This document shows positions 30,143 through 40,183 of a DNA stretch of 64,000 nt, piece after piece. A program made the position numbers and the translations under genes. The notes under the pieces are model-generated. The model was not told where the DNA came from, ran no database searches, and saw only the letters and a program-made list of their open reading frames with translations. How positions within the stretch are numbered: the stretch's first letter is position 1; each line of letters starts with the position of its first letter. This DNA comes from Amphimedon queenslandica (lineage: Eukaryota; Porifera; Demospongiae; Haplosclerida; Niphatidae), in NCBI RefSeq assembly GCF_000090795.2, contig NW_003546604.1, positions 35,284-99,283 on the forward strand. The letters are read 5' to 3'.

Positions 30143-31691
30143 TTAAGATATTGTCTTGGTCCATGCAGGTCCATTAGGATAGGAATATTCTTCTACTGAC
30201 TCTTTCTTCATTTCAGTAGAGTACCCTGCACTAGTGGGCAAAAGATAGCATCCATTATTAACAGTGACTGGATGCACAAAGTGCTCGTGGAGGTGATCAG
30301 CATATTCGATGAGTCGGCTCTCTTTACTACCAGATATACATATGTAGTAAAAGAACATTAAGTGCTGGACCATTTCACAGAGCCCACATCCACCAGCATG
30401 AGGGCAGACAGGGACTTTGAACTTCTCAGCTAGCAATAGGACAGCTATGATCTCATTGATGCCTCCTAATCTACAGCTATCAATCTGACAGTAGTCCATA
30501 GCTCCTGACTCTAAAAACTGCTTGAACATCACACGATTGTGACAATGCTCTCCAGTAGCTATACCAATGCCCAGTGGACGCAATGCCCTACCAATCTTAG
30601 CATGGCCCAGTATATCATCAGGAGATGTGGGCTCTTCTATCCATAATGGCTTATACACTGATAGAGCTGTCATGTGAGCTATTGCTTCATCCACATCCCA
30701 GCATTGATTAGCATCCATCATCAGTGGAACGTTGGGACCAAGAATTGAACGAATCAGCTCACAGCGATGCTTATCAACTGAGAGATCACGAGAGACTTTC
30801 ATCTTGAATTTAGTGAAACCAGACTTTAAAGCAGACTGAAGTCGCTCCTCTACAACCTCATCACTGTACCCCATCCAGCCAGCTGATGTAATGTAAGCTG
30901 GATATCCATTCTCTTTTAAATCTTCCACCCTCTCTCTACGTGAAGGATACTGCTTGTGTAGTATTGCTAGTGCTTCATCCTTTGTAATAGCATCAGAGAG
31001 ATACTGCCAATCAATTAGCGATATAATCTCCTCGGGACTCATGTCTGATAATAGCTCCCAGACTGGTTTACACTCTATCTTACCCCAGAGGTCCCACAGT
31101 GCATTAATGACTGCAGCTACTGCTAGGTGTATTGCTCCTTTCTCTGGTCCTATCCAGCGGAGTTGTGTCTCACACGTCAGACTGTGCCAAAACGAAGCAA
31201 AGTCAGTAAATATATCGACCAGTGATCTACCAACTACTAGCGGCTCCAGTGATTTTATTGCAGCACAAACAACCTCATTTCCACGGCCTATTGTGAACGT
31301 TAATCCATGGCCACTATAAAGACTGCCTCCTGTATTAAAATAAAAAATAATTTTTAACAAAATAATGTTTTAGTGAATAAAATTATAATTACAACAGCTT
31401 TGCTTGCATGACAAGGTGTGAACAAATAGTAAACAGAACCGCCACACAAATTACTATAATCTTTTGCCTTATTTTTTTACACAAAGAGGTCTATTTACTA
31501 CCTTCACTATTGCTGCTAGCTGCAGTCAAAACTGCATAAGCTGCTGAATAGTTAGGGTCTTTGTGTAGAGCGTCAGAGCCATGACCTGTTCCACAGGCTG
31601 AAGTTGGGAACCTTACATCTCTAGCAGTGAGAGAAGAAATGATAACATCACGTGAAAGGAGGGTTTTCAATCTGGAGAATAAGGGAGCCAT
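30143..31691 (-). CDS. ENOSF1-like copy 2 (two exons)
   Basis: Exon 1 is 31502-31691 (ATG at 31691) and exon 2 is 30143-31329. Phases join cleanly to give 458 residues. Exon 1 carries SRDVIISSLTARDVRFPTSA and HGSDALHKDPNYSAAY, the expected ENOSF1 N-terminal cap. Exon 2 holds the barrel with FKMKVSRD, MMDANQCWD, EEPTSPDD, ATGEHCHNR and CPHAGGCGLCE. Like copy 1 it has DANQC in place of DANQR. DNA in the region of residues ~85-200 is almost identical to copy 3, while the region around the KxK motif is almost identical to copy 1. The start codon faces that of copy 3 across 67 bp. Confidence 0.9.
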
Positions 31692-31758
31692 TTTTCATAT
31701 AATTTTATGCAAAGAAGGGGGTGTTCCTCTGTTGCCAAGAGAGGCGTTTTCCTAAAAC
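31692..31758. promoter_or_regulatory. 67-bp divergent promoter region of ENOSF1-like copies 2 and 3
   Basis: Only 67 bp separate the two start codons, so both 5' leaders and core promoters must be packed here or overlap the coding parts. No clear TATA box is seen beyond a weak atataatt. Confidence 0.55.
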
Positions 31759-33114
31759 ATGTCTTCCAAGTTGACCTTTAGAAATGTCCTGAAACCAGAG
31801 AACGTTATCACCGAGCTGCATTGGTCTGATATTCGTTTCCCTACATCACTGGAGGCCCATGGCTCGGATGCTATGCACAAGGACCCCGACTATTCTGCAG
31901 CATACGTGACAATACACGCAGGAGGGCTCTCATTGGTGGGTCATGGGCTAACCTTTACTGTTGGTCGTGGGAATGAGATCGTTTGTGCTGCAATAAAATC
32001 ACTGGAGCCGCTAGTAGTTGGCAGATCACTGGTTGATATATTTACTGACTTTGCTTTGTTTTGGCACAGTCTGACGTGTGAGACACAACTCCGCTGGATA
32101 GGACCAGAGAAAGGAGCAATACATCTAGCAGTAGCTGCAGTCATTAATGCACTGTGGGACCTCTGGGGTAAGATAGAGTGTAAACCAGTCTGGGAGCTAT
32201 TATCAGACATGAGTCCCGAGGAGATTATATCGCTAATTGATTGGCAGTATCTCTCTGATGCTATTACAAAGGATGAAGCACTAGCAATACTACACAAGCA
32301 GTATCCTTCACGTAGAGAGAGGATTGAAAGCGTAAAGCAAACCGGTTACCCTGCTTACACTACATCAGCTGGCTGGTTAGGCTACAGCAATGAAAAGATA
32401 CAGGCACTCTGTCGAGAGGCTTTGGACGATGGCTTCAAAATGTTTAAAGTCAAAATCGGTCAAGATGTCAGTGACGATATTCGTCGTCTTAAAGTGATAC
32501 GAAAAGAAATCGGTCCTGACACACCTCTAATGTCGGACGCCAATCAAAGATGGGACGTCGATGTAGCCATTAGTCACATGACGGCTCTATCTGAGTTCAA
32601 TCTCCGCTGGATAGAAGAGCCCACATCTCCTGATGATATACTGGGCCATGCTAAGATTGGCAGGGCATTGCGTCCACTGGGCATTGGTATAGCTACTGGA
32701 GAGCATTGTCACAATCGTGTGATGTTCAAGCAGTTTTTAGAATCAGGAGCTATGGACTACTGTCAGATTGATAGCTGTAGGTTAGGAGGCATCAATGAGA
32801 TCATATCCGTCCTCCTATTAGCGGCAAAGTTTGGCATCCCAGTCTGTCCTCATGCAGGTGGAGTTGGCCTCTGTGAATTCGTACAACATCTCTCCATATT
32901 TGATTATGTATGTGTGTCTGGTACAATGGAAGGACGAGTCATTGAGTATGTAGATCATCTTCACGAGCATTTCCTTGATCCGGTTGTTATTAAGGACGGA
33001 TGTTACATGGTTCCTAGTCTCCCAGGATACTCTGGAGAGATGAAAGAAGAGTCCAGAGCGGCCTATCTCTATCCAACTGGCTCTGTATGGAAGACATTAT
33101 TAGATAGCCAATGA
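31759..33114 (+). CDS. ENOSF1: ENOSF1-like copy 3, most orthologue-like
   Basis: This single-exon 451-residue enzyme keeps all the usual ENOSF1 landmarks: DIRFPTSLEAHGSDAMHKDP at the N terminus, the KVK base pair in FKMFKVKIGQD, metal ligand SDANQRWDV, EEPTSPDDILGHAKI, GIATGEHCHNRVMFKQ and VCPHAGGVGLCE. It most resembles the animal protein, which acts on L-fuconate-type acid sugars. The DANQRWD form and the GVGLCE form agree with the family, whereas copies 1 and 2 read DANQCWD and GCGLCE. Intron absence in copies 1 and 3 is unusual beside the intron-rich neighbours. The antisense strand has a long open frame over 31941-32297, a by-product of conserved codons. Confidence 0.92.
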   Translation: MSSKLTFRNVLKPENVITELHWSDIRFPTSLEAHGSDAMHKDPDYSAAYVTIHAGGLSLVGHGLTFTVGRGNEIVCAAIKSLEPLVVGRSLVDIFTDFALFWHSLTCETQLRWIGPEKGAIHLAVAAVINALWDLWGKIECKPVWELLSDMSPEEIISLIDWQYLSDAITKDEALAILHKQYPSRRERIESVKQTGYPAYTTSAGWLGYSNEKIQALCREALDDGFKMFKVKIGQDVSDDIRRLKVIRKEIGPDTPLMSDANQRWDVDVAISHMTALSEFNLRWIEEPTSPDDILGHAKIGRALRPLGIGIATGEHCHNRVMFKQFLESGAMDYCQIDSCRLGGINEIISVLLLAAKFGIPVCPHAGGVGLCEFVQHLSIFDYVCVSGTMEGRVIEYVDHLHEHFLDPVVIKDGCYMVPSLPGYSGEMKEESRAAYLYPTGSVWKTLLDSQ

Positions 33115-33946
33115 TAAAGGGGTATGGACATATATGTACATGGACATTATGTACATAACTGGTTTATGAGATGGATTCTATACAGGTTGCTGCTGTTTAT
33201 TTGCTGTTTATCTTTTGATAATAATTTTCTAAAAAAATGTTTTCTTAAGTCCATGATATAGATATAATCTTACAGTGCAGTTTCTAGTTGTTAACTTGAC
33301 AGTTTTAGACTATTACAATAATGAAATCAAACTAAATGTAACGGTATTTTCAGTTTCCATTACAACAACAACAACAAGCTACATCAGATATAATGATTAT
33401 AGCTTGGGAGAATTTTAAGAATTTACTTTCCGTGTATACATGTGGTAATGTTGACCAATGATGGTGTGTGATTGTATTAGTAATGTCCTTAATTTTAATA
33501 TCTTATGCCATTAGTGAATGCTTGACTGTGCCGGAGCACTTTGTAATTATGATATTAATTCCAATTATAGGTTTAATGAGAAATCATTGAACTTTGTATT
33601 ATTAGTTTAGAAGAATAATATATAAGCCAGTCTGTGCAAACTAACAGTTTACAACTGTACAACTTTAGTTATTGTATGAGCTAATAGTACAAATCTGCTG
33701 TAAAGTGAAAAAGTACAGACAGTAATCACTGCTTGCATTATTACTTTTTGTTCACTTTTCAGCTGGAGAATTCTCAGTTTTTATTAAATGATTGTCATGA
33801 TCATAACAAAGGAAGTAGGTGCTTCATTAATGAATGAATTCATAAATGAAAAGGTCACGTGTAGACTACTCCCTAGTCTCTATTCATAAGCTGCTGCTTA
33901 GTGCTTTTTCAGCCTGTGTACACAGTCTGCTTATTGCTGCCCAGCC
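33115..33946. other. Intergenic region before the second GPCR
   Basis: AT-rich and without a supported gene. It probably holds the ENOSF1 copy 3 3' UTR and the GPCR 2 leader. Confidence 0.45.
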
Positions 33947-35266
33947 ATGGATTTTTTCGGCTCAGGAGATGATGGCCTCAATGCCACAAGCAACTACACG
34001 ACCAACTACACTGATTTCGACTGCTTGAAATCTGAGCTGGATCCTAATGGAATCACCAACAGGACCTTCTGGTCGCTGAGGGACACTGTTGTAGATGGCG
34101 GGATACCAAGCGCTGTTATACAGTCCCTGATATTAGCAGTGGCTCTTGGTTGGAACTTATTCATAATTGTAGTCTTTATATTGAAGAGAGAGCTACTCAA
34201 GGAGCCAGCCAACATCCTCTTATTCACTCTAGCCATCGTGGACGTCTTGATATGTCTCATCGTGGTGCCAGGCCCCATTGTGGTCACTGCAGCTAATGGA
34301 GAATTTGTACTAGGGAGGAATGACCAGATACGTTGTGCTATCTGTGACACTCAAGGATTCTTCTTTATCTTCCTCACAGTTCTATCAGTGCATACCCTAG
34401 CCTTGCTCTCCATTGATAGGTGCATACTTTTATCGAATCCAATGAAGTACCCAAGATATCGTAAAGTGGGTTTATGGGTCTTATTCATAGTACTGGTTTG
34501 GCTTCTTTGCCTCATTATCTCTATGCCGCCTGCTTTTAATGTCGGTTTTGGTCAGTGGGAATTCAATCGTAACTTTGGTTTGTGCCTTCCAAGATGGATA
34601 CCACCTACTTATATGGGTTTTGTATTCCTTGAAGGACTCATACCAATAACTGTAATCATTATCACAAACATATGGACCTTTAAGATTATACTCTCGTTCT
34701 TAAAGAGAAAACAGGTGAGGAGAAGAGAGAGCAGACTCACTTCACTCAGTAGAAAAGAAAGCGAAGCAGAAGTTCAAATCAAGCAACAGCAGAAGCAGCT
34801 AGTGCAAGTATTTGGAGCTTTACTAATAGCAACCATCATAGCCTGGGTACCTTTACTAACAATGCTGTTTGTTCTCATAGGGACTGATGGTGAAGGAGTG
34901 CCTGATTGGATATACTTAGTCTGTTGGTTTTTCTATCTCATTAATCCACTCGTTCATCCGATTCTCGAATCGCTCTTTGTCAAAGAGCTACGGACTCGTA
35001 TTGATAAAACTAAGACTAACATCCGTCGGGCAAGTCAATCCGTTATGAGGCTAGCATCTCGCTCCACTATCAAAGATATACCAGAAATGAGCGAGTCCAC
35101 TCCATACACAAAATCAAGAGTTTTCTCTTTTTCTTCCAATCCTTATCATTCCGAGAGGAAGTCCGATTCTTTGAATGGCTCCATTAGGAATGGGTCTCCA
35201 CCAGCCAATGATGATAATGATAATGTATTCACTCCTACATCAAAGGTCCGTTTTTCTATCGTATAA
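33947..35266 (+). CDS. Rhodopsin-like G-protein-coupled receptor, paralogue 2
   Basis: The 439-residue receptor is in one exon. The N terminus has NxS/T sites (NATS, NYT). Seven hydrophobic segments follow in the same pattern as the 16920 receptor, with ELLKEPANILLFTLAIVDVL (TM2), LLSIDRCILLSNPMKY at the TM3 end, WEFNRNFGLCLPRW in the second outer loop, AWVPLL in TM6 and NPLVHPILESLFVKELRTR in TM7. DR is kept but NPxxY is replaced by NPLVH. The C-terminal tail is about 190 residues shorter than in paralogue 1 and ends FTPTSKVRFSIV. The two receptors flank the SAMHD1-ENOSF1 block, so a block insertion or a spread tandem duplication may have separated them. Confidence 0.9.
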   Translation: MDFFGSGDDGLNATSNYTTNYTDFDCLKSELDPNGITNRTFWSLRDTVVDGGIPSAVIQSLILAVALGWNLFIIVVFILKRELLKEPANILLFTLAIVDVLICLIVVPGPIVVTAANGEFVLGRNDQIRCAICDTQGFFFIFLTVLSVHTLALLSIDRCILLSNPMKYPRYRKVGLWVLFIVLVWLLCLIISMPPAFNVGFGQWEFNRNFGLCLPRWIPPTYMGFVFLEGLIPITVIIITNIWTFKIILSFLKRKQVRRRESRLTSLSRKESEAEVQIKQQQKQLVQVFGALLIATIIAWVPLLTMLFVLIGTDGEGVPDWIYLVCWFFYLINPLVHPILESLFVKELRTRIDKTKTNIRRASQSVMRLASRSTIKDIPEMSESTPYTKSRVFSFSSNPYHSERKSDSLNGSIRNGSPPANDDNDNVFTPTSKVRFSIV

Positions 35267-35518
35267 CTTGTAAAAAATCACTTCATTTTATATTAATTAA
35301 CATACACCTAATTTAATTAATTGACAGACATGTAAACCCGAATTGTACGTAATCATCATTATTATTGTTAGTAATTTTGTTAAAATAATAATTAAGTTGA
35401 TTTGATGGTCCTGTGAAAATTTGGGAGTAATTTGACAAGATACTCCAGTTGCTGATGATTCTCACTCTATGCAAAAAAAATCAAATAAAACAAAAATTAA
35501 AATACAATGTTTAAAGCT

Positions 35519-38500
35519 AATTGGAATGCTCAAATTTCCTACTTCCTTGTTTCTCACCCTCCACTCCCTCACTCATGATCTCAAGGCTCAACACAGATGA
35601 CATAAAATTCTGAAAACACATGTACAAACATCTTAATCATTCCTTTCTTGCTATACAAAATATACAAATATAGAATGTACTAAGGATAAGTATAGTACAA
35701 ATGACAACATGAGCAGAGTCACGGGCTACTATTAGCAATCAACTCTTGGCCAGTAGTAGCTATAGTATTAGATATCATTAATGGATAGTGTAGCAACATT
35801 ATTTTGTAACGTGATGAAGTGATGCACACATGTGATATACTTAGTGTTTTTTTTATTTCATAGAAAATACATGTATATTTTATTATAATAATAAAATAAT
35901 CCACCTCCAAGCCACATAGATTATCTTATATCAACTTTCACCAATTTATCCACCCCTTCCCCCCCTCTCTCTCTCCTCTCATTTCAGCTAGTACATGTAT
36001 TTGTCACATACTTTCCTTCCATTAGTTACACCATAGATACTATCTATGGTTACACCAAGAGTACATGACTACACATACTCTCTCTCCCCTCCCCCTCCTC
36101 TCTCTCTCTTACTCTCTCCCCCACTCTCCCTCCCTCTCTCTTCCTCCCCCTCTCACCTTAATATTAACTTGCTTGTTCCATCTCCTACCATCAGTCCCTG
36201 ATATTACAGTGCCTGATGGTAGGGTCTCATTAGACTGCACTTTACATTCAGACCCAATCACACAATAATCACTCACTATGACATTATCACCAACAACACC
36301 TAAACAAAATAAATACACACAGTCACATACCAAACATTATATATACCATATTAGTATACACACTATTCTACATATTATACTTATACCCTGTTCAGACTAC
36401 CATTCAGAACTGTACTGGAACTGGGTTTTGGGGAAGTATAGCCTAGTTTTATAACAAGTGTGAACATAACTGAACTGCACTGTAACCAAACCAAACCAGG
36501 CTAAAGTGGTGCACCAAATTAGGTGCTCTGAAATGGCGAAGTTAAGTTTTGAAGTGAAGTTGTGTAGAGTGAACTGCTACCAACATGGTTCTTTTACAAC
36601 CAAACTAATCTAATTAGGCACAGCTCTGTACAGCTGGGGAAGTAGTGTGAACACACTATTAGTGATAGTGACTGATTAACTATAATATTACAAACTTAGT
36701 GAAACCGGTAGTTGCTGAATAACTAATATTACAAACTTGGTGATGGTTGCTGAATAGCTAAGATTATTACAAATACATTGCTTGTTTACATTTCGGTTCA
36801 AAGATGTTCTCAGATCCGACAGACATGCTCTCACAGCGGGAAAGGAATTCAAACAAGTTGTTGTTACCGATCACCAGTGGCTTTACAGGCTCACCATCTG
36901 GCCTCTTCCTGTATTGAAATAAAATTAATATTAATACATCACACAATTTTCACTTCTTTAACAATATTTACACAAGGCTAGCCTAAGATAACTAATTTCT
37001 TTTCATCCCTCCCTTCCTTCCCCTCTCTCCAATCCCTTAATCTCTTTAAAGACTATTAGAAGAGGAAGTGGCTAGAAATGAAGAGGTAGTAGTAATCTAT
37101 AATGATCAATGCAATGTCATGGGAGATTTATTAAAGCAAGCATGAGTAAGCACCACATAACTTAGCATCCACTCGCTGTGTACAAAGATGCATTGTGGGA
37201 GGGTCTTAAGGCTTGTTTATGATACGACGCTAGGCCAACGTACTGTACCATCAATTTTAATCAAAAGTATGGGCAATTTGACCTTTTGACGCATGCTTTA
37301 CACTAAAATAAAACCAAATTCTACTCCAGCATCAATGCAACGTTAGGACTAGTATTATAATTATTAACCTGCCTTTAAGCTTAAAATATCCATGGCTACT
37401 CTATCCCTTCCCTCCCTCTCTCTCTCACTTGTTAATGATGACTGCTTTCTCCATTATGTGGTTGTTCTCTCCAATAATAACCGGACCACCTTCAGCATGA
37501 ATCACAGCAGTTGGGTGCACCACAGTATGGCTACCTATTAATAAATAAATAAAATAATAAATAAATGAATAAATAAATAAATAATAAAATTGCTCCTATA
37601 CTACTGACTATTGATAATTTCATTATACTTAAGTCCCTCTCTTATCTTGCCTGTTATTTGAATTTTATTCGATTTATTTAATTCCCTGGATACTTATTAG
37701 GAGTATAGTAAATAGCAGGCATACCAATCACAGTAGTGTCACCACATTCCCACTGCTATTAGTCATGGCTCATTAATTGTTTATAGAGCAACCATACCAC
37801 AAGAACACATTAGGAGATGTACATAACAATGAACTACATGTGAATATTAATACAATAAATGCCTTAGTCGATTTATATTGTGTGTGGGTCCATATGTTAA
37901 TGTTTTGAATATACTAATCAACACGTTCCTTACTTTACTGGTGTTAATTAAGAAAGGAAGCACATCATTAGAAGTCCCTTGCGTGGATATACATTTACAT
38001 GGACAATGTATCTTTATATGTAAGACAAAATATGAAAATGCACATGCATAGATATTGCATTACAGTTTAGATTACACGTACAATGTACACTGATATAGTA
38101 TTACGTGAAAATTATGATTGTTTATGGAGGAAAGAGATGTAAAAGTATAAGATCACCACTGCTGAGCAAGAACAGGAAGTGAAGTGGGGAATGACCAATT
38201 GGTCTATCTATGCCTCAAATAATTGAGAGGAGAAGCAGAGAGAAAGACAGAAATGATGCTTGCAAGGAATGAAGTAAATCATAATCACAAAGAATTCAAA
38301 ATTTATTTCAACTTTCCAGGTAATAATCACACAGTCAAAATAATTTCCACAAAAACATGTCCCACGTGCACTCTACAAGCAGTTTACAAATAAAAACAAG
38401 GTATGCCGTAACAAGCATTGCCACAGTGGAATTAGGACGTGTAGACATACACGTACTCTTGGACTAACTTAATTAAATGTCATGCAGACACTTTGATGTA

Positions 38501-40083
38501 CTACACAGCAAAATAATAACTACACATGACAGAATTAGTCATCAGAGTCAGCTCAAACTTGTCACAGATAAGGATATTGATATGCTTCAGAAAAATGTAA
38601 TTGAAATATATTGAAAAAGTTTTTTAAATGCATGTACATGTAATTAAGCCCAACATCAACTATAGCAACTTCGTTGAACTTGAAAGCAACTTTTTGGTTA
38701 CTTTGATGTATGTCAACTTTGTTGCCAAAAGTAGAACAGTGTTCTACTTTTGGCAACAAAATTACAAAGTTGCCTAGTGGATGTTAGGCTTTAACCTCAC
38801 CATCCACCATTCAACTTTGTGGTTACTTTGATGTCCTGTCAACTCTGTTGCCTGAAATAGAACTGACTTCTATTTCAGGCAACAGTGTTGCCATATATAC
38901 GATCAAAGTAACAACAAAGTTGCTTTCAACAAAGTTAAATAGTGAATGGTGAGCTTAAAGCATGGTTTTAAATGCCTTATTTTTCATAGAAATTTTCCAT
39001 TTTTCATAGATTTTGTCATATTTTTCATAGTTTTAATTGGCTCATTTTTATAGCCAAGATTTCCCACAGGATTTTGGTAAAAAGTCCCAGTTGTTATCAG
39101 GCCATGATGCGTGCCGTTTAACTTGCTTAGCAATACCTGCTCCATGGTGTACATGGCTAAGAAAGAACTCTCCATTTCTGTTGCATTTCACTTGCTCTTA
39201 AAATGCACAAAAATTTTGAGCTGATTGGAATTAAATTAATTTTTTTGCTCGAAATCTGATAAAATACCCTGTACTATATATATTATATAATACAGGGTAT
39301 TTCATGAAAAATGGCTGGGTGAGAATTCTCGATTTTAACATTTTTTCTCTGATACATATACATGTTCATAAGTTGTGTAGAAAGTTTAAGCTGATTCTAA
39401 TCAAAATTGGATTTTTTACGAATTTTTAAAGTTGCTCAAAAATTGAGCCAAAGTACCTGTACTATAGTACAGGGTCACCGGCCAAATTTTGCCAAAATTG
39501 GCAAGGAGAGAATTCTTCATTTTTATAATTTTTTCTGATGCATATACATGTACTTACGTTGTATAGAAAGTTTGAACTGATTCCAACCAAAATTGGATTT
39601 TTTACGAATTTTTTAAGTTGCTTAAAAATTGAGCCAAAGTACCTGTACTATAGTACAGGGTTATCGGCCAAATTTTGCCAAAATTGGCAAGGAGAGAATT
39701 CTTCATTTTTATAATTTTTCCTGATCTTATGTTGTGTAGAAAATTTGAGCTGATTCCGATCAAAATTGGATTTTTTATGAATTTTCGGAAGTTCATGTAT
39801 GAGCAGCTCACTCAGCAACATTGCCAATGACTCATACATGCACTAGTCAACAGAATCACCTCACAATTTCTTTAATATGTACCGGATTTAAAATATACAC
39901 ACATACCAATTGTAATATCTCCCGTCAGTTGTGCTTCTGTACATACAACAGCTCCTTGGCCTATTTTGAAGTTCCTAGTTACACAAATAGGATCAATATT
40001 TACAGACAACGGGACAACACTTACCCTACATTCTTTGGTTCTTTGGTTCTCTCACCTCTTATTGTGGATCGACGAGCCGCCAT
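35519..40083 (-). CDS. DCTN6: Dynactin subunit 6 (p27)
   Basis: DCTN6 is a left-handed beta-helix protein of the dynactin pointed-end complex. Minus-strand exons: 40025-40083 (ATG at 40083), 39907-39974, 37429-37534, 36790-36908, 36157-36299, and a tentative last exon 35519-35612. The first five join in phase. Landmarks: [20 protein letters not shown], then [37 protein letters not shown], and [20 protein letters not shown] followed by [15 protein letters not shown], all as in hexapeptide-repeat DCTN6. The proposed last exon ([15 protein letters not shown] to a stop) is a guess supported only by a good acceptor and the expected size. The start faces TICRR across 100 bp. Confidence 0.9.
36300..36789. 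other. DCTN6 intron
   Basis: A segment with the words ctgttcagac (near 36389) and tgtgaacacac (near 36645) may be an old element, but its ends do not form clear inverted repeats. Nothing else is seen. Confidence 0.35.
38648..38790. mobile_element. TTAA-flanked foldback element A (first of a tandem pair)
   Basis: Between TTAA at 38644-38647 and TTAA at 38791-38794. The ends gcccaacatc and ggatgttaggc pair. The centre is a long hairpin, gttgccaaaagtagaaca against tgttctacttttggcaac. Confidence 0.8.
38795..38954. mobile_element. TTAA-flanked foldback element B (second of the pair)
   Basis: It shares the TTAA at 38791-38794 with element A and ends at TTAA 38955-38958. Ends cctcaccatccaccattcaa and ttaaatagtgaatggtgagc pair imperfectly. 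The central hairpin gttgcctgaaatagaa against ttctatttcaggcaac is the same design as in element A with different sequence. Confidence 0.8.
39230..39790. repeat. Tandem array of a ~186-bp satellite-like repeat
   Basis: Two well-kept units and a partial third. The palindrome ctgtactatagtacag occurs at about 39457 and 39643, a spacing of 186 bp. Each unit holds caaaattggattttttacga, ggccaaattttgccaaaatt, aggagagaattcttcatttt and catatacatgt. Copies occur through the window in introns and spacers. Confidence 0.85.
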
Positions 40084-40183
40084 GACACTTTGACCTCGCC
40101 TATAACCACACCTACTTGTTACTCACGTGCAAACACGTGGTAAAATTTGAAAGGGCGGGAAAACTGTAAAGGCTTGGCTCAAG
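40084..40183. promoter_or_regulatory. 100-bp divergent DCTN6/TICRR promoter with E2F-type site and E-boxes
   Basis: Gggcgggaaaa at 40153-40163 reads TTTTCCCGCCC on the other strand, the classic E2F consensus, about 20 bp before the TICRR start. Two CACGTG E-boxes lie at 40124-40129 and 40134-40139. The E2F site fits a gene used at the start of S phase. Confidence 0.65.

Noticed and set aside
30954-31319. Long antisense open frame inside ENOSF1-like copy 2 (and its twin at 31941-32297 in copy 3)
   Set aside because: It is the complement of conserved enzyme codons; the twin exists because the DNA is nearly identical, not because the antisense protein is selected.
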